Shown here: positions 1 through 8,141 of the stretch, one piece after another | Position numbering within the stretch: the stretch's first letter is position 1 | Layout: each line of letters begins with the position of its first letter | NCBI GenBank assembly: GCA_036939355.1 | Contig: JALLAP010000539.1 | Location: forward strand, 1-20,007 | Direction: 5' to 3' | Source of the DNA: Thalassiosira profunda | Taxonomy: Eukaryota > Bacillariophyta > Thalassiosirophyceae > Thalassiosirales > Thalassiosiraceae | DNA: 20,007 bases | Notes under the pieces: generated by a model | Told to the model about the DNA's origin: nothing | The model's input: only the letters and a program-made list of their open reading frames with translations | The model's database searches: none | Made by a program: the position numbers and the translations under genes

Positions 1-464
1 TCCTGCAATCGGCCGTGGGACAACCGTTCAACGAGGCCAACTCCGATGCAGCTGGACGGGTGTATACGCTCATTTGGAACGAGGCCTCGTCACAATACGA
101 GCAGGTGGGCGACGTTCTCCAGGGCGACGAGAACAGAGATGATTTCAGCGCGTCGATATCTCTTGCTGGAGATGGGAAAACCCTCGCCGTGGGATCTCCC
201 ATGAAAGATGGCAACGGAATACAGTCAGGCCAAGTTTCTGTGTTTACGTGGGACGAGGCCGGTGCCAAATACACTGCATTGGGAGATCCAATCAATGGCG
301 AGAAGGAGACCAACTATTTTGGCGGGCCGGTGTCGCTCTCCGGCGATGGCACCACGTTGGCCGTTGGTGCTGTGGGCAACGACAACAACGGCCCGTTCTC
401 AGGACAGCTTGAGATCTTTGGCATTCCGGTTGCCGAAGGCGAGGGCGAAGAGTTGTTTGGGTAA
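1..464 (+). CDS. FG-GAP-like beta-propeller protein, C-terminal fragment
   Basis: The reading frame is open from the window edge (codons begin at base 3) to TAA at 462-464, so the gene starts upstream; the GTG at 15 is not a real start. About 150 residues are visible. They form two to three repeats of the type 'G.V..F.W...., ..LG..I.GE...., F...VSLSGDGTTLAVGA..N', for example SLSGDGTTLAVGA near residue 107 and SLAGDGKTLAVGS near residue 50. This pattern is typical of the large extracellular FG-GAP/integrin-alpha-like propeller proteins of diatoms and brown algae, thought to act in adhesion or at the cell surface. No transmembrane segment or anchor follows the last blade; the protein ends in a short acidic tail, so the product is probably secreted. 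Ligand and exact role are unknown. The family call is fairly firm; function is inference. Confidence 0.75.
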   Translation, partial: LQSAVGQPFNEANSDAAGRVYTLIWNEASSQYEQVGDVLQGDENRDDFSASISLAGDGKTLAVGSPMKDGNGIQSGQVSVFTWDEAGAKYTALGDPINGEKETNYFGGPVSLSGDGTTLAVGAVGNDNNGPFSGQLEIFGIPVAEGEGEELFG

Positions 465-745
465 AAGCATAGCTAACCAGTAGGCAGTGTCCGATGAACT
501 TGATCTCTCGGCTCTGGGGCGAAACACACAGGCGGGAGTGAAATAGACTTCCCGCCAAAAAGTTAAAGATCGCCGCCGGCCGCACTCTTCAAGATGGCAG
601 GTTCGCGCACCTGGCGCCCCATTCCGTAAAGATCCGAGAAGCTGCGTGAGCTTGGCGCTGTCGGAGTTCGGCTTAGCAGACTGCTGGCCGCTTGGTATCT
701 CCTTGACAATTGTGATAAACCCCCTCGGCCTCAAGATACCGGACT
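465..745. other. Intergenic region, 281 bp
   Basis: This holds the 3' flank of the propeller gene and the 5' flank of the next gene, both on the plus strand. I see no convincing coding sequence, RNA gene or repeat in it. Confidence 0.5.
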
Positions 746-1549
746 ATGCAGCGCCTGGCGCTTGTCGCGTTCGTCCTGTTCGCACCGCCCAGTGGGGTGC
801 ACGCGCTCAACGTGGCGCCGACGAGCGGGGTGCTGCGCAAGACACCGCTATCTTTCGCGCCGCTGTCGACACATCCCGAGCAAGCGGATGGTCTGTCTCG
901 TTCCAGGCTCTTTGGAAGGGGGGCAAGCAGAAGCGCCCTTCGCTCTTCTGCGCCTAATGACTCTGATGCCGTCGATGCGGAAATTGCAGAGTCTTCGGCC
1001 ACCAAATCATCCACCTCGTTCTTGCGGGCCGTGGACAACTTCGGGATGAAGCTGAAACCTTGGGCGTTGAGCGCCTATGGGAGGAGTAAGGCAAGTGACA
1101 TCAATGGGCAAGCGAAAGGGGGTGCTATTGGGAGAATTCTCTGGCGGGTCCAAGCCAACGTGCTGTGGATGATGTACATCATTTACAGGGCGTACAGGGG
1201 ATTTTTCGTCATCCTTCCCGCAGTATTCAAAGAGGTCTACAGACAATTGGAGGATAGTGATTTGGCGTTTGACGTGTACGGGGACGAGGAGGAAGAGGAG
1301 AGAGAGTATGCAGTCAACGCAAACGCTGAGGATCAACCGCCACAGCCGCCGATGAAACTGAGGACGCGCATCACAATATCTTTCCTATCCGTTATGTTGA
1401 CGGCAAGCTATGTGGTATCGGGGGCTCTGCGGGTCCTCGGGAAATTCCTCAAAACATTCACCAGCACTACCTCGGTCGAGAGTTCCTTCGAGGCTGCTGC
1501 CGATGAGGTGGATGTGAACGAAGACAAATTACGCAACAACTTGAAGTGA
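746..1549 (+). CDS. Unknown two-helix membrane protein, probably plastid-targeted
   Basis: Intronless 267-residue protein starting at ATG 746. Residues 1-20 form a hydrophobic signal peptide ending in VHA, followed by Leu-Asn-Val-Ala-Pro. An aromatic residue or Leu at the cleavage site followed by a Ser/Thr/Arg/Pro-rich stretch (about 21-70, little acidity) is how bipartite plastid presequences look in ochrophytes; an LRSSAP stretch near residue 65 could be the stromal processing site. The mature part has a hydrophobic, Tyr-rich helix at about 138-160 (MMYIIYRAYRGFFVILPAVF), a Glu-rich loop at about 179-187 (DEEEEEREY), and a second helix at about 209-229. I cannot assign an enzyme or transporter family. 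It may be a conserved ochrophyte thylakoid or envelope protein. Coding status is likely; location is inference from the presequence. Confidence 0.7.
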   Translation: MQRLALVAFVLFAPPSGVHALNVAPTSGVLRKTPLSFAPLSTHPEQADGLSRSRLFGRGASRSALRSSAPNDSDAVDAEIAESSATKSSTSFLRAVDNFGMKLKPWALSAYGRSKASDINGQAKGGAIGRILWRVQANVLWMMYIIYRAYRGFFVILPAVFKEVYRQLEDSDLAFDVYGDEEEEEREYAVNANAEDQPPQPPMKLRTRITISFLSVMLTASYVVSGALRVLGKFLKTFTSTTSVESSFEAAADEVDVNEDKLRNNLK

Positions 1550-1609
1550 AGAGGCAGGTCATATGAAAAGTGAGATGTGTTGAGAGCAATCATGAGTTAT
1601 CTTGAGATG

Positions 1610-2601
1610 TCACCATCTCGCGACCCTAAAATCAGCGAAATACTCTCCCGTCGGAGGGTTCTCCATCGTTGCTGGGATAACGGCGTTCTTAGCCCCTTCC
1701 CACGGAGACCGAGGTCCTCGATGGCTCGTCATGTCAGTATCACAATATCCAGGGCAGCAGCAGTTCACCGCAATCCCGTTGGCAGCTTCTTCCCTTGCCC
1801 AGATCTTAGTGGCTGCGATCACAGCAAGTTTTGAGAAACCGTAGTTGCTGTTCCCCCATCCCTCTTGAACGTGCCGGCCATTCATGACGTCCGCCTCGAA
1901 CTTGTCCACCAAGCTGCACAGTTCTGCCTTGGTCAATTGCGGACTCGAAAACATGCGCTGCAATTCTCTCGACCGGAGCTGGCCCAAATGCCCGGCCATG
2001 CTCGCGACGCTCACAATCCTCGCATCGCGGCCTTTCCGCACCAGCGGCAGCATTTGTTCCGTAAAGTCCACAGTTCCCCAAAAGTTGACCGCCAGCGTCG
2101 GCTTGCACTGCTGCTCGAACGGGGTCGGGTCCGCATTCTTGAAAGCAATCCCTGCGTTGTTAACGAGCACATCCACCTTTCCATAGCTGCCCTCGACGAA
2201 CTTTGCAAACGCCGCGTGGCTGGCCTTGTCCCCGATCGTCAGCTGGTGGTACCGCACTGCACACGATCTCGATGCGTTGGGATTGCTTGCGATTTCGTTC
2301 GCGGCCACGGACCCCCTCTGCTCGTTGCGGCACCCGAGGATAACGTCGGTGAAGATTCCCGAGCATGCCAGGTGCTCCGCAATGGCCCGGCCGATGCCCT
2401 GCGTTGCAAAGTTGGCAAGTTAGAGCAGATTATTGATGCACATGCTGTACCTATCATCTGTAGACCAAGCAACGGGCGTACCTTGTTGGCGCCCGTGACA
2501 ACTGCAACCCGCGTCATGCCGGGAGAGAGAGACTGCGCACCAGCGACCGCAGCGAAGAGGACGAGTAAGATTGCAAGTATCGGCGATGAATGAGCCGCCA
2601 T
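1610..2601 (-). CDS. Short-chain dehydrogenase/reductase, carbonyl reductase (CBR1-like)
   Basis: Two exons: 2601-2482 (40 codons) and 2398-1610, joined in phase 0 across an 83-bp intron (GTACGC...CGCAG); product 302 residues. The splice rebuilds the Rossmann NADP(H) motif TGANKGIG (residues 36-43), which the intron cuts in two. Other SDR landmarks: NNAG at 120-123, catalytic Ser about 173 (SVASMAG), and Tyr226-x-x-x-Lys230 (YGFSK), then CCPG and TDM. The segment around VNNAGIAFKNADPTPF and the stretch before the catalytic Tyr closely resemble animal carbonyl reductase 1, which reduces quinones and aldehydes or ketones with NADPH. Unlike cytosolic CBR1, the first 22 residues are hydrophobic (ILAILLVLFAAVAGA), suggesting a signal peptide or N-terminal anchor in the secretory pathway. 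It converges on the gene at 746-1549 with only 60 bp between stops. Family is firm; substrate is unknown. Confidence 0.9.
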
Positions 2602-3443
2602 GCCGCTGCTGAGGCGAGAGCGAAGAGGTCGACGAGTCGAGCAGAGCAGATGAAGACGGGGATACCGCCCACCCGAGAGGAACTTGCGCTGGATTGCCTC
2701 GTCGTGGCGAGCCGAGCGGATGCTGTGCTATCGTGCTCCTATCTTGCTCCTCCTCAGCCCGACGGACACGCGCAAGGAGGGTCTAGAGAGAACAGATCAT
2801 CAGTGTGGACAAGTGCATGCAGCGCACGCGGTGGGCCGGCGGTGTGGGCGATCCAACGCCCGCCAACAGGGAGGTCGAGATCTTCGCAGTCCGGTACTGG
2901 CATCGGATCAATGTAATTAGGATTAAGTACAAAAATATCCAACTTCGCTTCGGTCAAGCTTTTGGCGAAACAAGTGTCTTGAATTGCACATGTTGTTGCA
3001 TGTTGTGAAAAAAGTTACGATATTGCAAAATTGGTCGACGCGCCGATTTATGTGCATCCCCCCCAACGCGCCGTCAGCAGCCTCTGCGCTGCTGCTCTCG
3101 AGGGCAAACGGACGTCCCAATCCTAGCGCGCTGACTATCATTTCGTCGACCACCTGGTGTAGCGGCGTCGACGCGCATATCTTGTTGCAAGGGGCTTGCT
3201 TGAACGAACGGGGGACCAGGTGGCGCTCTCGAACACGCCGGCGAACGGAGCGGCGCGTCATTGGTTGCAAACTGCTGAACCGCCGCGCTGTGGATCCTGA
3301 GAGGATATCTTTGCCAAGATGGCTCGTTCGCTGGGGGTCCGATAGTCCATTCTCTGCGCCGTCTCCGCATTCAACTCCGATCCGACGCTCCGCGCCTCGT
3401 CGGCCACGCCATCCGGTCCCTTCGTCCGCGCGCCGGCGACGAG
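2602..3443. other. Long intergenic region, 842 bp, between divergent genes
   Basis: This lies between the SDR start (minus) and the PP1-motif gene start (plus), so it should contain both promoters. An AT-rich stretch at about 2905-3060 stands out from the GC-rich surroundings. Open frames on both strands here (for example 2923-3666 minus, 2984-3814 plus) are Arg/Pro/Ser-biased and have no recognisable domain, so I treat them as chance frames. No RNA gene or mobile element is evident. Confidence 0.4.
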
Positions 3444-3896
3444 ATGTCCGCCGCCGGCCCAGGCCATCCGGCCACTGTCTCAGCCCGGAGCCCCACCTCG
3501 CCCCGGTCGATCTTCCAGAGCTACTGGTCGTCGCCCACGCGCAAGGGCAAGACCGCCGCCAACAAGAACGACGACGACGAGGCCGCAGCTGTCCGCCTAC
3601 AGGCGCTGCAGCTGCCCCACCTCCCGGGCACCCCGAGCCCCGCCGCCACCGCCGAGGAGGTAGCATGCGGCGGGCCGCCGCCGTCCTGCCTCCGCCGAGC
3701 GCGCTACTCCTGCCCGGACCTCTCGGGCTGCCCCCGGCGCGGCAAGGACGCCGTAGAGCGCGGGCAGCGACGCCCGCCGTTCCGGAAGTCAGTCTCGTTC
3801 CACGACGAGGTTGAAGTGCTCGAGTACGAGCTCGAGCGGTTCGAGCTCGTTGAGCGCGAGGGTTGGGAAAATTTCTTCGCGTGGGGCGGGGCGTAG
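3444..3896 (+). CDS. Small protein with an RVxF-type PP1-docking motif
   Basis: Intronless 150-residue frame from ATG 3444 to TAG. The N-terminal 110 residues are Pro/Ser/Ala/Arg-rich and probably disordered. The C-terminal 40 residues are distinct: KSVSF (115-119) followed by an acidic, alternating hydrophobic stretch (HDEVEVLEYELERFELVERE) and WENFF. The pattern K-x-V-x-F plus a following acidic segment fits the RVxF motif by which regulatory subunits dock on protein phosphatase 1, and resembles the arrangement in GADD34-like regulators and many short stramenopile proteins. Inference: a PP1-binding regulator. No other domain is recognised. The frame is GC-rich and overlaps other open frames, but only this one has a plausible conserved segment. 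Coding status is moderately sure; the partner is inferred. Confidence 0.6.
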   Translation: MSAAGPGHPATVSARSPTSPRSIFQSYWSSPTRKGKTAANKNDDDEAAAVRLQALQLPHLPGTPSPAATAEEVACGGPPPSCLRRARYSCPDLSGCPRRGKDAVERGQRRPPFRKSVSFHDEVEVLEYELERFELVEREGWENFFAWGGA

Positions 3897-4413
3897 GGCC
3901 ATTGCCGGCCCGCGAGCTAACAAGCTAAACGAGAAGGGGCCATGACGATTCTGCTACTGCTAGTGTGGCCCTTCATCAAGACTTGTGCACAAGATGTGCA
4001 CTTTGCCCCGAGTCCACCGAGACGCAGCCGCGATCACGCCAGATCCCGCTGCTTTGTATCTTATCATTGGTTGATGTCCTTGAGAACAATGTTGTAGTCG
4101 AGTGTGAAGCATGGATAACAGCGCACGCCCATGCATTTCATATCTAACAGAAGTACTGAAGAACTCTCTCAGTGATATTTCAGTTGCAGATCAGTGTATC
4201 CTAGAGAAGTATCCTAGAGAATCACATTAGCCGATGCCGTCGAGAAAGAAGCTTCCTCAGCTTGCCTCTCGCCCCGCCCGTCGTTTTCCTCCGTTCCTTG
4301 TGACAAAGGGCAGCATCTTGACGAGAACCCCGAAATGTCTCGAACGAGAACACTGTTCGCAACCCCTCACAAAAAGCAAGTAGCAAGCAAGAGAGGCAAC
4401 TCAACAGCTAGGT
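3897..4413. other. Intergenic region, 517 bp
   Basis: This is the 3' flank of the PP1-motif gene and the 5' flank of the small spliced gene. Apart from the short direct repeat at 4196-4221, I see no gene or structured element. It is more AT-rich than the flanking coding DNA. Confidence 0.45.
4196..4221. repeat. 13-bp direct repeat, two copies
   Basis: The unit gtatcctagagaa occurs at 4196-4208 and again immediately at 4209-4221. It is non-coding. The function is unknown and may be trivial. Confidence 0.8.
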
Positions 4414-4799
4414 ATGCCGAGACCGATCGCAAGAACCAACATGGACGACACTGGGCACAGAGTGGAGGCACTTGGCTCATGGGATCATGGAATGGAGGTG
4501 AGCACCGACACGCTGGCGGGCCGGGCGGGTCGACTGATGCGAACTAATCGCTCTACCTTTCTTTTTAGCAATTCGACGACCAGAACAACGAGCCCAAGAT
4601 CGAGAGCGTGCAGGAGTTCGTGAAGCGGACCCTGACGCTCACCTGCAGCGCTCTGCGCAAAGGGATGAAGCGGATACAGGAGAGTGAGTTTTTCAGCGAC
4701 CCTCGTCTTCGAGAGGGGTACAATTCGCACACGGAGGAAGATGTGGCGGGCGAGAGGATGGCCGTGCGGGATGTCGTTCATCAACGCAGCTTCATGTAG
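4414..4799 (+). CDS. Small spliced gene of unknown function
   Basis: Exon 1 runs from ATG 4414 (or the in-frame ATG 4441) to 4497. A 71-bp intron (GTGAGC...CTTTCTTTTTAG, 4498-4568) has a strong polypyrimidine tract. Exon 2 starts at 4569 in phase 0 and stays open to TAG at 4797-4799. From the second ATG the product is about 95 residues, charged and probably helical (QEFVKRTLTLTCSALRKGMK in the middle), with no signal peptide or membrane segment. Exon 2 contains a perfect internal donor (GAGA|GTGAGT at 4684). Joined to the acceptor CACCAG at 4847, it would replace the tail with a few residues ending in TAA at 4865-4867. I cannot tell which form is used. No family was recognised. The strong intron is the main reason to believe it is a gene. 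Confidence 0.5.
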
Positions 4800-4863
4800 A
4801 GTCAGGAGATTTAGGATTTGCGTGTTCTGCCCTACCCATGTCACCAGGTGCGGGTCACCAAGC

Positions 4864-6554
4864 CTAACCATTGATCTCTCTGAGCGTCAACCCTCCGTTC
4901 GCATCAGACTCGTGAATACCACCCATCTCCAGCGTCGCTCCAGCTCCATTGCCATACTCCTCGTCGCTGCCATACGAGCCGAAGCTCCCCTCGTCGTCGC
5001 TGCTCTTGCCGCCGAAGGAGATGTCGTCCGAGAAGGTTCCGTCGAAGAAGTCGTCGTTCCCATGGAGGGCAGAGTACTTTCCTCTGTGCGACGCGTGGGT
5101 CTTACTTCGGCGCCGTTGCCGGCAGTAGCAGTAGCAGACCAGGAATGCGGCGAGCAGTATGCCCGCGACTCCGAGAGATGCGGATTTTCCCGACCCCTGT
5201 CCCTTAGGGCGGAGGACGTGAAACCTGAAACCGTCGCCCTCGTAACCCTGATTGCCGGTCGCTTCTGATATGTCGTGGGCCTTTGCGTGATGATCTCTGT
5301 CGTTGCTTTCTGGGATGTTGATTTTCTGTTTGTCCTCGTGGAAGCCCTTCCAATCCGACTTTTCCTCCAGCTCTCCTCCCTGTCCTTCGGTCGAGGCAGA
5401 ACCCTGCGGAACGTCCTCTTCAGGTGGAGCCTGTTCGTCCACATTTTCTTCAGCGTCTTCATCTGGGGCATCCTGCTCCTGCTCCTGCTCCTGCTCCTCA
5501 TCAGCATCCGCCTTGGGTGCTGAGTTGTCCCCTTCCACTTCATTCTCTGAAGGTTCGGAAGTGTCCTCGCCATTGCCTTCCTCAAAGAATGACTTCATTT
5601 CCTCCATGTCGTCTTTTCCCTCCTTGTCTTGTTTTGCACCTTCTTCATCTCCACCACCCTCGTCTCCATCATTGGCAGCCTCTTCTTCACCATCCTTCTC
5701 GTGACTAATGTCTTTTTCCTCATCAGACGGAGCATCTTCACCCTCGGCCATCAGAACGACCGCCGCATTCGACGCCATCGCCTTTGGCTCCGACTCTCCG
5801 CCGTCGTTCGGACAGACGTCGATCGCATCGCAGGCATCCTTCGAGAAGAACTTGCGGCAGCAGTATGCCAGGTCGTCGAAGAAGTACTGCGCGGCAGTTT
5901 TGGGAGTGCGGAGCCACACTTGCGGAAAGTCGCTCGGGGAGTGCTGCACTTCCCCTTCTTGGGCGACAGGTGCCACTTGGCCGTTTTGCAGTCCGGCCCC
6001 GCGGCCTCGCCATTTGCAGTTGGAACCTCCCGCTCTGCAACTGCCTCATCCGCTGCCTTCATATCCTCTTCAGCTTCCTGCAAAAGCTCAGCTTTCTTAG
6101 CCTCCTGCTCCCCCGCCAACGGCGAGGTGAGCATCAAGCTCCCGATGGGAGGCGGCGGCGCCCCCCCCTTCGCGACCTCCGGTCTGCCCAGGGAAAACTC
6201 CCCGCTGAGCACGTCCTCCTTGCTCGGGGCGGGCGGGGCTTGGCCCTCTGTAAAAACAATCCCCTTGGGCGACAATTTCACGCCGGGCAGCGGGCTCGTC
6301 ACTGCCATCGATTCTGTCGAAACGTCTTCCTGGGGGTCTGAGGGAGATGGCACCTCCGGCTGCTCATCGTTGGGCTCCTCTGCAATTTCGCCCTCGCTTT
6401 CCCCCTGAATATCCTGGCCGTCCACCTTCCCCTCGCTTTCCTCAGAGACTCCCTGGTCGTTCGCCCCCTCCAAATCTTTGGTCGCAGTGGCCGCCCCCCC
6501 AACCGGCGCGTCGGGGGGCAAGGGCACCTGGGGCAGGTTCGGCGTTGGGGGCAT
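4864..6554 (-). CDS. Single-pass membrane protein with Cys-rich ectodomain, frame broken once
   Basis: Two overlapping minus-strand frames encode one protein of about 560 residues. The upstream frame (first ATG at 6554) gives a Pro/Glu-rich segment, then GPDCKTAKWHLSPKKGKCS. The downstream frame resumes at SDFPQVW and continues with FFDDLAYCCRKFF....CDAIDVC. Together these make a six-Cys 'C..KWH....C....YP..W......CC..F....C...DVC' module that I recall from secreted diatom proteins. One missing base near 5936-5945 explains the break. Then follow a long Asp/Glu-rich stalk with an EQEQEQEQ run, a transmembrane helix (SLGVAGILLAAFLVCYCYC), a basic stop-transfer RQRRRSK, and a Gly/Ser/Asp-rich cytosolic tail ending at TAG 4864-4866. 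The 5' end is uncertain: the frame is open upstream of the ATG (CWCTSCEP) to a TGA, so a signal-peptide exon may be missing. Confidence 0.75.
5470..5498. repeat. Hexanucleotide tandem repeat (cctgct)n, coding for Glu-Gln
   Basis: About four copies of cctgct on the plus strand read as an EQEQEQEQ run on the minus-strand gene. In-frame repeat numbers may vary between strains without breaking the gene. Confidence 0.8.
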
Positions 6555-6993
6555 CTCCAACGGTTCACAAGATGTGCACCAGCAGCTGAGTAGAGCGGCT
6601 CAGATCCACCGACGCCGCGGCAAATTGCGCAGGTATCTACCTAGGGACGCCGGCCGCCAACGTCACAGGGCGCTGGGGAGGGCGGGAAGGCGGCGGTGGG
6701 GCGGGAGCGAGGCGAGACCGAGCGAGACCAAGCCAACAAGAAAGACGCCCTCAACCTGTGCTTTATGATTTAGATAGCTCGCGGAATCTTGCAGTAACAC
6801 TGTGCGTGCATCGATGACGAGCCACAATTTCCTCCCTTCCTCTCTTCTCCTGCGTCCTGCTCCTCATCACTCCTCCCCCCGGGGGTCACCCGCCCCCCCG
6901 CCCCCGTCGACGCATTCAGGCCTTCTGGCGGCGGCGCAGGGCGCCTACAGCACATACTAGCCCACCGCGGTCTCGACTGCCTGTGTCGGCAGG
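6555..6993. promoter_or_regulatory. Divergent intergenic region between membrane-protein genes
   Basis: This is 439 bp between the minus-strand Cys-rich protein gene and the plus-strand gene at 6994. It is GC-rich with C-runs at about 6875-6905. It probably carries both promoters and perhaps an unseen first exon of the minus-strand gene. I could not identify a TATA box or a clear exon. Confidence 0.3.
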
Positions 6994-7635
6994 ATGTGGC
7001 TCACATCTTCCCGCCGGAGATGGCGCTCGATCGTTGCAGTGATGTTGGTCATCCATCGTCCATCAGCTGTCTCAGCGTTTGGGTTGGGACGTGTTGGCAT
7101 ATCATGCCCCACTGCTTTCAACCCAACTGCTTTTCCTCGAGAGAAACGGAGCGTTGATGCTGCCTCAATCCTGCGCGCCTCCTCTGACCCCGAGGGAGAA
7201 GGCGACAACAACGTGCATGACGATGCAACAAACAAGAAATCTACTGTGGCGCGTGCTGGGGGGCGGCGGCGAAAGCAAAAGAATGCAACTCCTGCTCAAT
7301 CTGGGAACGATATGTTCTTGCAGCTAAGGCAATGGGCGCTGCCAGTGTGTCTTCTTGCCTTGATGCTGAAGCTGCTGAGTAGCATGTTCGGTGGCACTGC
7401 AAGCGGCAACCCGAGCGTGATGTATTACAGCTACAGCAGCTACTCCACAACCTCCTACAATGGAGATGGCAAAGTCGAGACTACTCGGAAAGAGAATTTT
7501 CAGTCCAACATCCCGGGGCTGGGCGACAAGGTTAATGCGAGGCAAAGTGGGGAGAGATACTATTTGGATTCTATCGAAGAAGACGTCGGTGATTTAGAGG
7601 ATGAAGTCGACTCGTTCATGCTCGACAAATGGTAG
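6994..7635 (+). CDS. Unknown membrane protein with ASAFAP-like plastid presequence
   Basis: Intronless 213-residue protein from ATG 6994. A basic start and hydrophobic core (IVAVMLVI) lead to SAVSA followed by Phe29-Gly-Leu. A Phe directly after the signal-peptide cleavage site is the hallmark of plastid-targeted proteins in diatoms and other red-plastid algae. A Thr/Arg/Pro transit-like region follows, with LRASS at about 60-64 as a candidate processing site. The mature part has one membrane helix (LPVCLLALMLKLLSSMF, about 116-132). A Tyr/Ser-rich segment follows (YYSYSSYSTTSYNGDGKVET, 144-163), then TRKENFQSNIPGL, which looks like a conserved block rather than filler. The tail is acidic (about 190-210). 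I recognise no enzyme family. It shares its general plan, but not its sequence, with the protein at 746-1549. Plastid location is well supported by motif; function is unknown. Confidence 0.75.
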   Translation: MWLTSSRRRWRSIVAVMLVIHRPSAVSAFGLGRVGISCPTAFNPTAFPREKRSVDAASILRASSDPEGEGDNNVHDDATNKKSTVARAGGRRRKQKNATPAQSGNDMFLQLRQWALPVCLLALMLKLLSSMFGGTASGNPSVMYYSYSSYSTTSYNGDGKVETTRKENFQSNIPGLGDKVNARQSGERYYLDSIEEDVGDLEDEVDSFMLDKW

Positions 7636-8141
7636 CGAGACGAGAGGGTCAGATGTGAAGGGAATGCAGTTCATTCCTGGAGTAGACCTGATGAAGCGGT
7701 CGGGAAAAGTGAACGAAACAGCAGATTGGCGAGGCATTGCCTGCATGATATGTCAGAATTGGTCCCAGAAGCGACAATTACTTTGTCAAAGGGGATTCAG
7801 CTTTATGGTCCTACTCTCAATCAATGCATGCACACGCCAGCCAGGGCTTGAAGTTCAGTGATGTCTCTTGGGGGAACAGCTTGCGTCCAAACAGATCATA
7901 CAGCCCAGAATCTTGCGCAGCCTCCGGAGCTCGCGGGCCCATTTCCTATCGCAAAACAGCTTGGCCCGAAATGCCTCCCTTGCCTCTATCGAAACAGCAG
8001 TGGCGGCAAGGAGACTTGATGAAACAATCCAACAACATCTTGGCGGAGAGCTGCCATGGACAAATCCTGAACCTTTTCTCAGATGACAGGAGAGCAGGTC
8101 GCGCCATTACACATCCAGACAGTCTTGATGCGGCATCAGGA
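7636..8141. other. Intergenic region between convergent genes, 506 bp
   Basis: Both flanking genes end here. A plus-strand open frame (7824-8243) runs into the antisense of the Ser-rich exon and has no recognisable domain. I see no RNA gene or repeat outside the exon. Confidence 0.45.

Noticed and set aside
2923..3666. Long minus-strand open frame of 247 codons
   Set aside because: Arg/Ser/Gly-biased, no domain, lies antisense to the PP1-motif gene in GC-rich DNA where stops are rare.
2984..3814. Plus-strand open frame of 276 codons
   Set aside because: Composition becomes Arg/Pro repeats in the overlap with the 3444-3896 gene; looks like an out-of-frame shadow.
5936..5945. Programmed ribosomal frameshift in the Cys-rich gene
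   Set aside because: No slippery heptamer or downstream structure seen, and the window has another clear assembly error; a missing base is simpler.
5629..6408. Plus-strand open frame with a hydrophobic start
   Set aside because: It is the antisense of the acidic-stalk gene; Glu/Asp codons read backwards give Ser/Phe/Leu runs that mimic membrane segments.
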